64,000 bases of DNA, from positions 62,001-126,000 of the forward strand of contig JACPEH010000009.1 of NCBI GenBank assembly GCA_016183655.1, read 5' to 3'. Under the pieces are notes generated by a model that saw only the letters and a program-made list of their open reading frames with translations, had not been told where the DNA came from and made no database searches. The position numbers and the translations under genes were made by a program. Positions 8,583-18,273 of the stretch are shown piece after piece (the stretch's first letter is position 1; each line of letters starts with the position of its first letter). Source of the stretch: Rhodocyclales bacterium. Its GTDB lineage: Bacteria; Pseudomonadota; Gammaproteobacteria; Burkholderiales; Rhodocyclaceae.

Positions 8583-11504
8583 GTGACAGACGGGGCGGGC
8601 GAAAGGGAGGCGGGCTCCGCAGTCGCGGCGCGGCGATCGCGGCGCGATTGGCTGCTGCCCGGGGCCGTCATCGCCTTCCTGATTGCCGGCCTGCTATCGA
8701 CCGGCATCCTCCTCGTCGTGCAGGAGGTCCGTCGCCAGGAAGCGGAGGCGCGCGCCTGGCAACTGGCGAGCGCCGTCGCGCACGATTTCGCCGAACGCCT
8801 CGACCGCTCGCTGTCCGCGTCCTATGCGCTGGCGACGCTGGTCCGCCAGGGGCAGGGGCGGATCGACAACTTCGACGCGCTGGCGAACGAGATGATCCGC
8901 GTCTACGGCGGCATCAGCGCGCTGCAGCTGGCGCCCGGCGGCACCATCTCGCAGGTGGTGCCGCTCGCCGGCAACGAGATGGTGCTCGGCTTCTCGCCGC
9001 TCAACGATCCGAAGCAGGGGCCGGAAACACGCCGCGTCGTCGCCGAGCGGAAGCTCGGACTGACCGGCCCCTTCGACCTGCGCCAGGGCGGCGTCGGCGT
9101 CGTCGGCCGGCATCCGATCTTCCTGCCCGACGCCGAAGGGCGCGAGCAGTTCTGGGGGCTGACCCAGGTACTCGTCCGCATTCCCGACCTGCTCGCGGCG
9201 ACGCGCATCAATGCGCTGGTCGAGAGCGGCTATGCCTACGAGTTGTGGCGGCTCACCCCGGACCGCGGCGAGCGCCACGTCTTCGCCAGCGGCGGCGGCG
9301 CGCTGTCGGGGCGGCCGGTCGAGGTGCAGATTCCCGTCCCCAACGGCCACTGGACGCTGAGCATCGCGCCCGTGCGCGGCTGGCTGGCGCCGCTCGATAT
9401 CGTCGTCGGCAGCTTGTCGGTCCTCGTTTTCAGCTCGCTGGTTTCCTTTGCCGTCTATCTGCTGCTGCGCCAGCCGCGCCAGCTGCGCCTGGAAGTGGAG
9501 CGTCGCACCGAGGCGCTGCGGGCAAGCGAGGCCCAGTATCGGGCGCTGTTCGACAACAACCCGTTGCCGATGGTCGTCTACGAGCCGCGCCGGCAGTTCA
9601 TCCTCGACGCCAACCACGCCTTCCTCGCCGGCTACGGCTTCGAACGCAAGGTGCTGACGGCGATGCGGCTGCCCGACCTCTACCCCGAGGACGAGCGCAG
9701 TCGCCTGGCCGATTATTTCGCGGACCTGTCGCCGGGGCTGCAGCGTTGCGGCGAATGGCATCTGCGCTGCAAGGATGGGCGGGTCGTCGATGCCGAGGTG
9801 ACCGTCCTCGATGTCGTCTACGAGGGACGCGCGGCGCGGCTGATGTTGGCCGAGGACGTCACCGAACGGAAGCGCGCGGAGGAGGCGCTGCGGCTGCAGA
9901 ACTCGCGGCTGAACTCGGTGCTGGCGCATTTCCCCGGCGGCGTGTCGGTGGTCGACAAGGATCTGCGCATCGTCGAATGGAACGAGGAGTTCCGCCGCCT
10001 GCTCGATTTCCCGCGCGAGCTGTTCTCCGGCGAGCCGTGCGCGATCGCCGATTTCCTGCGCTACAACGCGCTGCGCGGCGAGTACGGCGACGTCGATCCC
10101 GACGCCTACGTGGCGGCGGCGATGGATCGCGTCAACCAGCACGTGCCGCACCATTTCGAGCGCACGCGGCCGGATGGCACCGTCCTCGAAGTGCGCGGCA
10201 CGCCCTTGCCCGACGGCGGCTTCGTCACCTCCTACACCGACATCACCGAGCGCAAGCGTGCCGAGGCGCGGCTGCTCGCCGCCAACCAGCGCTACGAGGA
10301 ACTCAACGCAGCACTCGAGGCGCGCGTCGCCGAGCGCACGCAGCGCCTGGCCTCGGAAGTCGAGGAGCGGCGCCTGGCCGAGGCGGCGGTACGGCAGTCG
10401 GCGGAATGGCTGCGCGAGATCATCGATACGATGTCCAGCGGCATCCTGCTGTGGGACCGCGAGCAGCGGCTGGCGGCGTGGAACGAGGCGTTCAGGCGCC
10501 TCTACCCGTCGTCCGTCGACCTGCTGCGCGTCGGTATCCACCGCGACGAGCTGCGCCGGGAGATGGAGGCGCGCGGCGACTTCCCGCGCGCCGACGACGA
10601 CGCCACCGCTTGGGGTGGTCTCGGCCAGTGGGAAGGCGTGCTCCCCGACGGCCGCATCGTCAGCATCGAGCGGCTGGCCACTTCCGAAGGCGGCCGCCTG
10701 GTGCTGCAGACCGACATCACCGACCTGCGCCGGACCAAGGAACTCCTCGCCCGCAACGAGCGCATGGCCTCGCTCGGCAACCTCGTCGCCGGCATCGCGC
10801 ACGAGATCAACACGCCGATCGGCAACGCGCTGATGGTGGCCTCGGCGATGGGGCACCGCATCGCCGAATTCGACGCGGCGCTGGCCACCGGGCCGCTGCG
10901 CCGCTCGGTGCTGGAGAGCTTCGTCAGCAGCGTGCGCGAGTCGGACGACTTGCTCGAACGCAACCTGCTGCGCGCCGCCAACCTGATCCAGAACTTCAAG
11001 CAGGTGGCGGTCGACCAGACCAGCGACCGCCGCCGGGTCTTCGACCTGGCAACGGTGCTCGAGGAAGTGCGCATGACGCTGCTGCCGCGCTTCAAGCACA
11101 GCCCGCACCGGCTGGACGTGGATGCCGAGGTCGGCTTGCGCCTCGACAGCTATCCCGGCGCCCTCGGCCAGATCGTCAGCAACCTCGTCGAAAACGCGCT
11201 GCTGCATGCGTTCGAGGGGCGCGACAACGGCGTGATCAGCGTGCACGCGCACGCGCTGCCGGACGCGCGCGTGGAGATCGTTTTCGCCGACAACGGCATC
11301 GGCATCGCCGCCGAACTGCTGCCGCGCATCTTCGACCCGTTCTTCACCACCCGCCTCGGCAAGGGCGGCAGCGGGCTCGGCCTGTCGATCGTCCTCAACC
11401 TGGCGCGCGACCTGCTCGGTGGCGACATCGCGGTCGACAGCAAGCTCGGCGAAGGGACCCGCTTCGTCGTCACGCTGCCGCTGACGGCTCCCGTGCAAGC
11501 ATAA
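8583..11504 (+). CDS. Membrane-bound PAS sensor histidine kinase
   Basis: The protein has 973 residues from a GTG start at 8583. Order of parts: a membrane helix (about 23-45); a periplasmic CHASE-like sensor region; a second helix (about 280-300); three PAS-type domains; a short coiled coil (RVAERTQRLASEVEER); then the HisKA and HATPase_c domains. The phosphoacceptor is H740 in GIAHEINTPIGN. The ATP-binding N, G1 and G2 boxes are present (LVENALLHA, DNGIGI, GKGGSGLGLSIV). The HEINTPIGN H-box places it with the HEIN/NtrB-like PAS kinases. No receiver domain or adjacent response regulator gene is present, so its partner is elsewhere. Confidence 0.93.
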   Translation: MTDGAGEREAGSAVAARRSRRDWLLPGAVIAFLIAGLLSTGILLVVQEVRRQEAEARAWQLASAVAHDFAERLDRSLSASYALATLVRQGQGRIDNFDALANEMIRVYGGISALQLAPGGTISQVVPLAGNEMVLGFSPLNDPKQGPETRRVVAERKLGLTGPFDLRQGGVGVVGRHPIFLPDAEGREQFWGLTQVLVRIPDLLAATRINALVESGYAYELWRLTPDRGERHVFASGGGALSGRPVEVQIPVPNGHWTLSIAPVRGWLAPLDIVVGSLSVLVFSSLVSFAVYLLLRQPRQLRLEVERRTEALRASEAQYRALFDNNPLPMVVYEPRRQFILDANHAFLAGYGFERKVLTAMRLPDLYPEDERSRLADYFADLSPGLQRCGEWHLRCKDGRVVDAEVTVLDVVYEGRAARLMLAEDVTERKRAEEALRLQNSRLNSVLAHFPGGVSVVDKDLRIVEWNEEFRRLLDFPRELFSGEPCAIADFLRYNALRGEYGDVDPDAYVAAAMDRVNQHVPHHFERTRPDGTVLEVRGTPLPDGGFVTSYTDITERKRAEARLLAANQRYEELNAALEARVAERTQRLASEVEERRLAEAAVRQSAEWLREIIDTMSSGILLWDREQRLAAWNEAFRRLYPSSVDLLRVGIHRDELRREMEARGDFPRADDDATAWGGLGQWEGVLPDGRIVSIERLATSEGGRLVLQTDITDLRRTKELLARNERMASLGNLVAGIAHEINTPIGNALMVASAMGHRIAEFDAALATGPLRRSVLESFVSSVRESDDLLERNLLRAANLIQNFKQVAVDQTSDRRRVFDLATVLEEVRMTLLPRFKHSPHRLDVDAEVGLRLDSYPGALGQIVSNLVENALLHAFEGRDNGVISVHAHALPDARVEIVFADNGIGIAAELLPRIFDPFFTTRLGKGGSGLGLSIVLNLARDLLGGDIAVDSKLGEGTRFVVTLPLTAPVQA

Positions 11505-11547
11505 AACCGGGTTGCGCATTCATCTCAACGTGATGTATTCTTGACTC

Positions 11548-11671
11548 GAATCCGGAGTGCGGACCCTTCATCGCCGCACGCCGGTATTTCCTCTCCACCT
11601 CCACCCAACCCCCCGGGTGGATGGTTGGCTTCTACCCGCGGGCGCCCTGGGCAACCGCGGGTTTTCTTTTT
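11548..11671 (+). ncRNA. Candidate structured small RNA or leader
   Basis: The 250-bp gap before the MarR gene folds into three hairpins. The first is CCGG-A-GTGCGG (11552-11562) pairing with CCGCAC-G-CCGG (11574-11584). The second is CCACCC (11601-11606) with GGGTGG (11615-11620), following a pyrimidine-rich CTCTCCACCTCC stretch that could pair with Shine-Dalgarno sequences. The third is a terminator hairpin at 11634-11662 with a T-run. A possible sigma70 promoter (TTGCGC at 11512, TATTCT at 11536, spacer 18) would start a transcript near 11548. It could be a trans-acting sRNA or an attenuator for the MarR-garR genes. No known Rfam family is recognised. Confidence 0.4.
11634..11671 (+). terminator. 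Rho-independent terminator upstream of the MarR gene
   Basis: ACCCGCGG at 11634-11641 pairs perfectly with CCGCGGGT at 11655-11662, followed by TTTTCTTTTT. It ends either the histidine kinase transcript (130 bp upstream) or the small RNA candidate. Confidence 0.7.
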
Positions 11672-11754
11672 CGGCCGGCCCGCCCCTCGCGTTTGCCGGT
11701 AAAATCGGGGCCGTCACGCGTGTCGCAGACAAAACAAGAGACGGAGTTTCCCCG

Positions 11755-12180
11755 ATGACCGACAAGCAGCTGCCGCCGCTCGAAAAGCAGGACTTCGAGC
11801 TTCTCGCCGATTTTCGTTACCAGATCCGCAAGTTCCTCCGTTTCTCCGAGAACGTGACCCGCAAGGCCGGCATCACGCCGCTGCAGTACCTGATGCTGCT
11901 GAATATCAAAGGCTATCCCGGCCGCGAGTGGGCGACCATCGGCGAGCTTGCCGAGCGCCTGCAGGCGCAGCACCACGGTGTCGTCGCGCTGGTCTCGCGC
12001 TGCGAGAAGCAGGGTTTCGTCGAGCGCCGCCGCTCGACCGAGGATCGCCGCCGCATCGAGGTCCGCCTGTTGCCCAAGGGCGAGGACTATGTCGCGCAGC
12101 TGGCCGGCGAACACCGCAAGCAGCTGATCACGCTCAACGGCCGTTTCAGCGTGCCGACCGCCGCCTCGTTTGTGCGCTGA
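11755..12180 (+). CDS. MarR-family transcriptional regulator
   Basis: A 141-residue winged-helix protein of typical MarR size. The recognition region reads TIGELAERLQAQHHGVVALVSR and the wing is RRRSTEDRRRIEVRLLPKG, with the conserved D-R pair of MarR proteins. The ATG at 11755 is preceded by GGAG; the frame is open upstream but that part is low-complexity leader. It lies 24 bp before the garR-like gene on the same strand, so it may be the first gene of that operon and regulate it, but no ligand can be inferred. Confidence 0.88.
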   Translation: MTDKQLPPLEKQDFELLADFRYQIRKFLRFSENVTRKAGITPLQYLMLLNIKGYPGREWATIGELAERLQAQHHGVVALVSRCEKQGFVERRRSTEDRRRIEVRLLPKGEDYVAQLAGEHRKQLITLNGRFSVPTAASFVR

Positions 12181-12204
12181 GCGCCGCCGCGGGAGACCTG
12201 GGCG

Positions 12205-13089
12205 ATGAAAGTCGGCTTCCTCGGGCTGGGCATCATGGGCCGGCCGATGGCCCGCAACCTGCTCAAGGGCGGACACGACGTCGTCGTCTGGGCGCGCCGC
12301 GCCGAGTCGATGGCGCCGCTGGCCGAGGCCGGCGCGACCACCGCGGCGAGTGCTGCCGACGTGGCGCGGCAGGTCGAGGTGGTGATCTCGATGGTTGCCG
12401 ATGCGCCCGATGTCGAACAGGTGATGCTCGGCGAGCATGGCGTCGCCGGCGGCGCGAGCGCCAACCCGGCAGGCCTGGTGGCGGTGGACATGAGCACCAT
12501 TGCGCCGGCAGCGGCCAGGGACATCGCCGCGAAGATGCAGGCGAAGGGCATCGACTTCCTCGACGCGCCGGTCTCCGGCGGCGAGGTCGGCGCCATCGCC
12601 GGCACGCTGTCGATCATGGCCGGGGGCAGCGCCGCGGCCTTCGCCAAGGCCAGGCCGGCCTTCGACTGCCTCGGCAAGAACGTCGTGCACGTCGGCGATT
12701 CCGGTGCCGGGCAGGTGGCCAAGGCCTGCAACCAGATCGTCACCGGCATGGGCGTGCTGGCCGTCGCCGAGGCCATGTGCTTCGCGCAGCAGGCCGGTGC
12801 CGATCCGGCGAAGGTGCGCGAGGCGCTGCTTGGCGGCTTCGCCTACTCGAAGATCCTGGAAAACCACGGCCAGCGCATGCTCGACCGCAACTTCAAGCCG
12901 GGCTTCAAGAGCTGGATGCACCAGAAGGACCTGAACATCGTCATGCACAGCGCCCACGCGCTCGGGCTGATGCTGCCCGGCGCGGCGGCGACGGCGCAGA
13001 TGTTCAACGCGATGGTCGGCTCCGGCCTCGGCGAGGAGGACTCGATTGCCGTGCTGAAGCTGCTCGAAAAGCTCTCCGGACAGCAATGA
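12205..13089 (+). CDS. 2-hydroxy-3-oxopropionate (tartronate semialdehyde) reductase-like dehydrogenase
   Basis: The protein has 294 residues and belongs to the beta-hydroxyacid dehydrogenase family (GarR/GlxR/HIBADH). The N-terminal Rossmann motif is FLGLGIMGRPMARNLL. The substrate-binding motif is DAPVSGGEVGA and the catalytic Lys lies in GAGQVAKACNQ. Members reduce tartronate semialdehyde to D-glycerate or oxidise 3-hydroxyisobutyrate. The first is suggested here by GarR-like sequence and by the glycolate oxidase and hydroxypyruvate isomerase genes elsewhere in the window. The stop overlaps the start of a paralogue (ATGA at 13086-13089). Confidence 0.85.
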   Translation: MKVGFLGLGIMGRPMARNLLKGGHDVVVWARRAESMAPLAEAGATTAASAADVARQVEVVISMVADAPDVEQVMLGEHGVAGGASANPAGLVAVDMSTIAPAAARDIAAKMQAKGIDFLDAPVSGGEVGAIAGTLSIMAGGSAAAFAKARPAFDCLGKNVVHVGDSGAGQVAKACNQIVTGMGVLAVAEAMCFAQQAGADPAKVREALLGGFAYSKILENHGQRMLDRNFKPGFKSWMHQKDLNIVMHSAHALGLMLPGAAATAQMFNAMVGSGLGEEDSIAVLKLLEKLSGQQ

Positions 13090-13958
13090 AGCTCGGTTTC
13101 ATCGGTCTCGGCGTGATGGGCTGCCCGATGGCCAGCCGGCTCCTGCGTGCCGGCCACGAAGTCTCGGTCTGGGCGCGCCGGCCGGAGGTGGCGGCCCCGC
13201 TGGTCGAGGCCGGCGCCGTCTTCCGCGCCTCGCCGGCCGAAGTTGCCCGCCACGCCGAGGTCGTGTTCACCATCGTCACCTACGGCAGCGACGTCGAGTC
13301 GGTCGTCTTCGGCGAGAACGGCCTGGCCGGAGGCTTCGCGCCCGGCGCGGTGCTGGTCGACATGAGCACGATCGCACCGGGGCTGGCGCGCGACCTCGCC
13401 GCGCGGCTTGCCGCGCGCGGCGTGCATATGCTTGATGCGCCGGTTTCCGGCGGCGGCGGCGGCGCCGAGGCCGGCACGCTGGCGATCATGGCCGGCGGCG
13501 ACGCCGAGGTGCTCGAACGCGTCCGGCCGCTGTTCGAAGTGCTCGGCAAGACGCTGGTGCACGTCGGCGGCAACGGCGCCGGGCAGGTGGCCAAGGCCTG
13601 CAACCAGATGGTCATGGTGGCGGCGATCGAGGCCGCGGCCGAGGCGATGCGTCTGGCGCGGGCGGCCGGCGTCGATCCGGAGAAGGTGCGCCAGGCGTTG
13701 CTCGGCGGTTCCGCCGGCAGCCGCGTGCTGGAAGTGTTCGGCGAGCGCATGACGCGCCGCGACTTCGCCGCCGGCGTCGAGGCGCGGCTGCACCACAAGG
13801 ATTTCGGCATCGTGCTGCAGGAGGCCCATGCCCTGGGCGTGCCGCTGCCGCTGACGGCGAGCGTCGGCCAGCAGCTCAATGCGCTGATGGCGCAAGGCTG
13901 GGGCGGTTGCGACACCGCCTCGCTGCTGCGCGTGCTGGAGCGCAGCGGGCGGGATTAG
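13086..13958 (+). CDS. Second beta-hydroxyacid dehydrogenase, tandem paralogue
   Basis: The protein has 290 residues with the same architecture as its upstream neighbour: FIGLGVMGCPMASRLL, DAPVSGGGGGAEAG and GAGQVAKACNQ with the catalytic Lys. Sequence similarity along the full length and the 4-bp overlap point to an old tandem duplication. Divergence in the C-terminal substrate-binding half (HHKDFGIVLQEAHALGVPLP versus HQKDLNIVMHSAHALGLMLP) suggests a different substrate, for example 3-hydroxyisobutyrate or another short hydroxyacid. The function is not assigned beyond the family. Confidence 0.85.
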   Translation: MKLGFIGLGVMGCPMASRLLRAGHEVSVWARRPEVAAPLVEAGAVFRASPAEVARHAEVVFTIVTYGSDVESVVFGENGLAGGFAPGAVLVDMSTIAPGLARDLAARLAARGVHMLDAPVSGGGGGAEAGTLAIMAGGDAEVLERVRPLFEVLGKTLVHVGGNGAGQVAKACNQMVMVAAIEAAAEAMRLARAAGVDPEKVRQALLGGSAGSRVLEVFGERMTRRDFAAGVEARLHHKDFGIVLQEAHALGVPLPLTASVGQQLNALMAQGWGGCDTASLLRVLERSGRD

Positions 13959-13978
13959 GGACTCGGGGCTTAACCCCC

Positions 13979-14134
13979 GTCATTCCGGGCTTGACCCGGA
14001 ATCCAGGTGGTAGGCCCGTACGTCGGCAGGGCAAGTTTTTGCGGGTTTTTCCTGGATTCCGGCGCGGGCGCAGCCCGGCCTGCCCTGAGCTTGCCGAAGC
14101 CTGCCCTGAGCTTGTCGAAGGGGGCCGGAATGAC
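13979..14134. repeat. Intergenic composite repeat with inverted ends
   Basis: The 156-bp element is bounded by GTCATTCCGG (13979-13988) and its exact complement CCGGAATGAC (14125-14134). Inside, GGAATCCAGG and CCTGGATTCC form a second inverted pair. Two tandem 21-bp units containing CCCTGAGCTTG(C/T)CGAAG lie at 14078-14119. These are common dispersed bacterial repeats seen here as a mosaic. No coding potential. Confidence 0.8.
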
Positions 14135-14309
14135 GAACCTATCGATCCGTTCCAACATGACTGACTACCAGGGCGCCGTACACGGCGGGGCCGGCCGCTC
14201 CGCCGTGAATGCCCCGCGCATTTTTGGCGCTGGTATCATCGTTGCCGGATGGCGGTCCCCTGACCGACCGAGGCCCCGCAGAGGGCTTGCCGAGCCATAG
14301 GAGGAGACA

Positions 14310-16850
14310 ATGAACCGGATGCTGGCGATGCCGGAGCTCTTGGCGATCTTCGACCACGCCCCGGTCGGCATCGTGCTCGTCCGCGACGGCATGCTCCAGC
14401 ACTGCAACCGGCGCTTCTGCGACCTGCTCGGCTACGCCGCCGACGAGGTCTTCGGCCAGCCGGCGCGCGTGCTCTATGCCAGCGAGGAGGAATATCTCCG
14501 CCTGCGCCGCTGGGCGCGGCGCTCGCTGCTCGCCGGCGATCCCTTCGACGTCGAGGTGCCGCTGCGCCGCCGCGACGGCCGCCTGATCTACTGCCGCCTC
14601 TACGCGGCGGCGATCCACCGCGAAACGCCGCGCGAAGGCACCATCTGGATCGTCGAGGACCTCGAAGAGCAGACCCGCATCAAGGACGAGCTGTGGGACA
14701 CCCAGCGCGACCTGGAAGCCACCTTCGCCGCCGCCCAGGTTGGCATCATGCTGCTGCGCGACCGCTGCATCATCCGCAACAACCCGCGCATGGAAGAGAT
14801 GTTCGGTTATCCGCCGGGCGGCATGATCGGCGCCTCGTCGCGCATCCTCTACATCTCCGACGCCGAGTTCGAGGCGGCCGGTGCGATCTACCCGGCGATC
14901 TCCGCCGGCGGCACGCACCGGCGCGAGCAATGGCTGCGCCGCCGTGACGGCAGTACCTTCTGGGCGCAGCTCAGCGGCCGCTTCGTCGACGTGCATCAGC
15001 CGGAACTCGGCTCGGTGTGGATCGTCGAGGACATGACCGAAAGGAAGCGCCAGGACGAGCGCCTGCAGGGCGCGCTGACCGAGCAGCGGATGATCTTCGA
15101 CAACGCCGCCTTCGGCATCACCTACGTCAACGGCGACCACCTGCAGCGCTGCAACCACCGCTTCGCCGGCATGCTCGGCGACACGCCGGAGGAGCTCGCC
15201 GGCCGGCGGGTGCAGGAGATCTTTCCCGACGATGACGCCTACCGCGAATTCACCGCGCAGGCGGAAAACGAGCTGCGCCGGCACGGCGCCTTCGTCGGCG
15301 AGACGCGGCTGCGGCGCCGCGACGGCAGCCTGTTCTGGGTGCGCGGCACGGCGCAGCGCGTGTCGTGGGAACAGGGCGGTGGCGCCATCTGGATCACCGA
15401 GGACATCACCGACCGCCGCCAGGCGCAGGAAGCGCTGCTGCGCGCGCACGAGGAGCTGGAGGTGCGCGTTGCCGAGCGCACCGCCGAGCTGGAGACGGCC
15501 AACGTCCAGCTGCAGTCGGAAATCTTCGAGCGCATGCAGGCCGAGGAACGTGTCTGGCACATCGCCCACCACGACGCGCTGACCGGGCTACCCAACCGCA
15601 GCCTGCTGCAGGACCGCCTGGCGCAGGCGCTGGCCGGCGCCGAGCGCGCCGGCAACCTGGTCGCCGTGCTCTTCCTCGACCTCGACCGTTTCAAGAGCGT
15701 CAACGATTCGCTCGGCCATGACGTCGGCGACGCGCTGCTGAAAGTGGTGGCGAGCCGCCTGTGCGGCGCCGTGCGCGACGTCGATACCGTCTGCCGGCTG
15801 GGCGGCGACGAGTTCGTCGTCGTCCTCGGCGCGGTCGGCGGCACCGACGACGCGGTGATGGTCGCCGAGCGCATCGTCGACGAACTGGCACGGCCGGCCG
15901 ACGTGATGGGCTATGCGCTGCGCGCCTCGACCTCGATCGGCATCAGCCTCTACCCGGACGACGGCCGCGACGCGCAGACGCTGATGAAGAACGCCGATAC
16001 CGCGATGTACACGGCGAAGAACCGCGGCCGCAACAATTTCCAGTTCTTCTCGCCGGCGATGAACGACGTCGCCACGCGCTTCTTCCGGCTGGAGCAGCGC
16101 CTGCGCCGCGCCGTCGAGCAGCACGAATTCGTGCTGCACTTCCAGCCGCAGGTCGATGTCGCGCAGCACCGCGTCTGCGGGCTGGAGGCGCTGGTGCGCT
16201 GGCAGGACCCGGAGGCCGGGCTGATCCCGCCCGGCGAGTTCATCCCGGTCGCCGAGGAGACCGGCCTCATCCTCGAACTCGGCGAATGGGTGCTGCGCGA
16301 AGCCTGTCGCCAGCTGCGTGCCTGGCACGATGCCGGCTGGCCGCAGGTGCCGATGGCGGTGAACCTGTCGCCGCGGCAGTTCCAGCAGGCCGACCTGGTC
16401 GCGCGCGTGCGCGCCATCCTCGACGAGACCGGCGTGCCGCCGGCGATGCTCGAACTGGAGATCACCGAATCGAGCCTGATGCACAGCGTCGAGGAAGCGC
16501 TGGCGCAGGTGCAGGCGCTCGCCGACATGGGCGTGCGCCTGGCCATCGACGACTTCGGCACCGGCTACTCCAGCCTCGCCTACCTCAAGCGCTTCCCGGT
16601 CAGCCGGCTGAAGATCGACCGCTCCTTCGTGCGCGACCTGTGCGACGACCGCGACGACGCGGCGATCGTCGCCTCGATCATCGGCCTGGCGAAAAGCCTG
16701 GCCCTCGAAGTCGTCGCCGAAGGCGTCGAGGCCGCGCCGCAACTGGACGCATTGCGCGACGAAGGCTGCCTGCTCTGCCAGGGCTACCTGTTCTCCCGGC
16801 CGCGGCCGGCGGAGGAGGTGGCCGCGATTTTTGCGGCGGGGGCGATTTGA
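14310..16850 (+). CDS. PAS-PAS-PAS-GGDEF-EAL c-di-GMP protein
   Basis: The 846-residue protein has no membrane helix. It carries three PAS domains (about 10-120, 130-245 and 250-370), a coiled-coil linker ([18 protein letters not shown]), a GGDEF domain and an EAL domain. The GGDEF motif is intact ([13 protein letters not shown]), with an RxxD I-site (RDVD) five residues upstream. The EAL catalytic motifs are also present: [36 protein letters not shown] and QGYLFSRP. The protein could therefore both make and break c-di-GMP, with direction set by the PAS inputs. The start is ATG 14310 behind AGGAGGAGACA. The 150-bp leader contains a hairpin (CACGGCGG at 14181 with CCGCCGTG at 14200). Confidence 0.94.
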   Translation: MNRMLAMPELLAIFDHAPVGIVLVRDGMLQHCNRRFCDLLGYAADEVFGQPARVLYASEEEYLRLRRWARRSLLAGDPFDVEVPLRRRDGRLIYCRLYAAAIHRETPREGTIWIVEDLEEQTRIKDELWDTQRDLEATFAAAQVGIMLLRDRCIIRNNPRMEEMFGYPPGGMIGASSRILYISDAEFEAAGAIYPAISAGGTHRREQWLRRRDGSTFWAQLSGRFVDVHQPELGSVWIVEDMTERKRQDERLQGALTEQRMIFDNAAFGITYVNGDHLQRCNHRFAGMLGDTPEELAGRRVQEIFPDDDAYREFTAQAENELRRHGAFVGETRLRRRDGSLFWVRGTAQRVSWEQGGGAIWITEDITDRRQAQEALLRAHEELEVRVAERTAELETANVQLQSEIFERMQAEERVWHIAHHDALTGLPNRSLLQDRLAQALAGAERAGNLVAVLFLDLDRFKSVNDSLGHDVGDALLKVVASRLCGAVRDVDTVCRLGGDEFVVVLGAVGGTDDAVMVAERIVDELARPADVMGYALRASTSIGISLYPDDGRDAQTLMKNADTAMYTAKNRGRNNFQFFSPAMNDVATRFFRLEQRLRRAVEQHEFVLHFQPQVDVAQHRVCGLEALVRWQDPEAGLIPPGEFIPVAEETGLILELGEWVLREACRQLRAWHDAGWPQVPMAVNLSPRQFQQADLVARVRAILDETGVPPAMLELEITESSLMHSVEEALAQVQALADMGVRLAIDDFGTGYSSLAYLKRFPVSRLKIDRSFVRDLCDDRDDAAIVASIIGLAKSLALEVVAEGVEAAPQLDALRDEGCLLCQGYLFSRPRPAEEVAAIFAAGAI

Positions 16851-16925
16851 GGCGGCCGACCGCAGACGCACCAGCGTGCCAAGTGTATGCTCATGCCGTA
16901 GATGTCACCCACTCGGAAAAGGCCA

Positions 16926-17756
16926 ATGACGATGCCGTTTATCCGTACCGTGCTCGGAGGCTGCGCCGTCGTGTTCGCTTCGGTCGCGTTGTCCGGGGAG
17001 CCGGGCCCGTCGAATGCGGCGGCATTGAACCGGCCGGTCCTCGAATTCCATCAAGGGCAGTATTTCCGCTGGTCCGCGCCCCGAGGCTGGACCATGAACG
17101 AAACGACCAACGGCGTCGATCTTTTCGCGCCGGGCCGCGCCACCTTCGTTTCGAGCGCCCTCCTCGCCGGTGCTTTCGGCGACATGTCGCCGCAGCAGTT
17201 CCTGGCGATGACCCTGCGCCAGGTGAATCCGTCGGCGCGCGTGACGCAGACGCGGCGGCTCAAGGATCAGCCCGGAATCCTCGCTCCGTGGCGTGTCGAA
17301 GAGTACGAGATCGCCGCGACCCATCAGGGCATCCCGGTACGCATGAGTGCCACGGTCGGCGTCAGCTCGGCCTATGGCCGCTATTACGCGACGATGACCC
17401 TTTACCAGTCGCCCGCCAGCACTTGGGCGCAGGTCCGAACCTGGCTGCCGGCGGTGGCGCACAGCATCGTCGTCACCAATCCGCGTCAGGTCGCCGGGGC
17501 CGACCGCGTCATGCTTCCGCGCAACAATCCCCTCGATAACTCGGGCCTGATCGAGTCGTGGCGTCAGAAGGGGCTATCGGAAGATCGCATCTCGCAGGCG
17601 CGGCGGGAGGCGACGATGGGTTATGAACGCATGCAGGATCCGCAGACGGGGCGCAATTACAACATGCCCTACGAGACCTACGATGCGGGTGCGGGCGGCT
17701 ATCGGAACCCGATGCGGCGGAACGAGTTGTTGCACAAGGCCGGCCCCGGGGAGTAG
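16926..17756 (+). CDS. Hypothetical exported protein, 276 aa
   Basis: The family is not recognised. An N-terminal signal peptide (TMPFIRTVLGGCAVVFASVALSG) is followed by a soluble domain. Hydrophobic-strand patterns such as FRWSAPRGWTMNETTNGVDL and RMSATVGVSSAYGRYYATMTLY resemble the beta-rich PsbP/DUF1795-type fold. The C-terminal third is hydrophilic with Asn- and Arg-rich stretches. ATG 16926 is chosen for its upstream GGAAAAGG and position before the signal peptide; ATG 16932 is an alternative. It converges with the His-rich gene on the other strand. Confidence 0.6.
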   Translation: MTMPFIRTVLGGCAVVFASVALSGEPGPSNAAALNRPVLEFHQGQYFRWSAPRGWTMNETTNGVDLFAPGRATFVSSALLAGAFGDMSPQQFLAMTLRQVNPSARVTQTRRLKDQPGILAPWRVEEYEIAATHQGIPVRMSATVGVSSAYGRYYATMTLYQSPASTWAQVRTWLPAVAHSIVVTNPRQVAGADRVMLPRNNPLDNSGLIESWRQKGLSEDRISQARREATMGYERMQDPQTGRNYNMPYETYDAGAGGYRNPMRRNELLHKAGPGE

Positions 17757-17838
17757 CGGGGCCGGCATCGCCACCGTCGCTGGTGACGCCCCCCATGGGC
17801 GGATCAGTCCCTGCCTCTAGTGCTTCCCCGGCGTCGGC

Positions 17839-18273
17839 TTAATGATCCCGCCCATGATGACGCCCTCGGTCGTCGTCCCCCCGCCGATGGCGGTCGCCAC
17901 CGCGATGGTCGCGGTCGTACCGATCATAGTGGCCGTGCCGTTCGCGGTAGCTCGGCACATAGACGCGGTCATACCAACTGTTCTGCACGAAATAGACGCG
18001 CTCGCCGCAGGCGCCGTACTTGTGGCAGTGCTTGCCCCAGTGCTTGGCGTGTCCCGGAGGAACATGCAGGTAGATCGGCGGGCGATAGTAGGGGACGCGC
18101 TCGATCAGGACCGGTTGCGGATAAAGCAGGACCGGCCGCGGATAGCCGCCGATGTCGATCTGCCCGTAGAAGCCCGGTTGTCCGATGCTGATCGAGAGGC
18201 CGACGTCGGTGGCCTGCGCAGTGGTGCCCAGTGCGCCACCCAGTAGCAATAGCGTAAGCAGAATGCGTTTCAT
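17839..18273 (-). CDS. His-rich exported protein, 144 aa
   Basis: A signal peptide (MKRILLTLLLLGGALGTTAQA) precedes a domain with Tyr/Pro-rich motifs (PPIYLHVPPGHAKHWGKHC), a Cys pair (C-x-K-Y-G-A-C) and a C-terminal tail of about 35 residues rich in His, Asp and Arg. Similar short exported proteins are common in betaproteobacteria and lack a known function. Periplasmic metal binding is suggested by composition only. It lies 209 bp downstream of the NOD-like gene on the same strand, so readthrough from that gene is possible. Confidence 0.65.
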   Translation of the reverse strand: MKRILLTLLLLGGALGTTAQATDVGLSISIGQPGFYGQIDIGGYPRPVLLYPQPVLIERVPYYRPPIYLHVPPGHAKHWGKHCHKYGACGERVYFVQNSWYDRVYVPSYRERHGHYDRYDRDHRGGDRHRRGDDDRGRHHGRDH

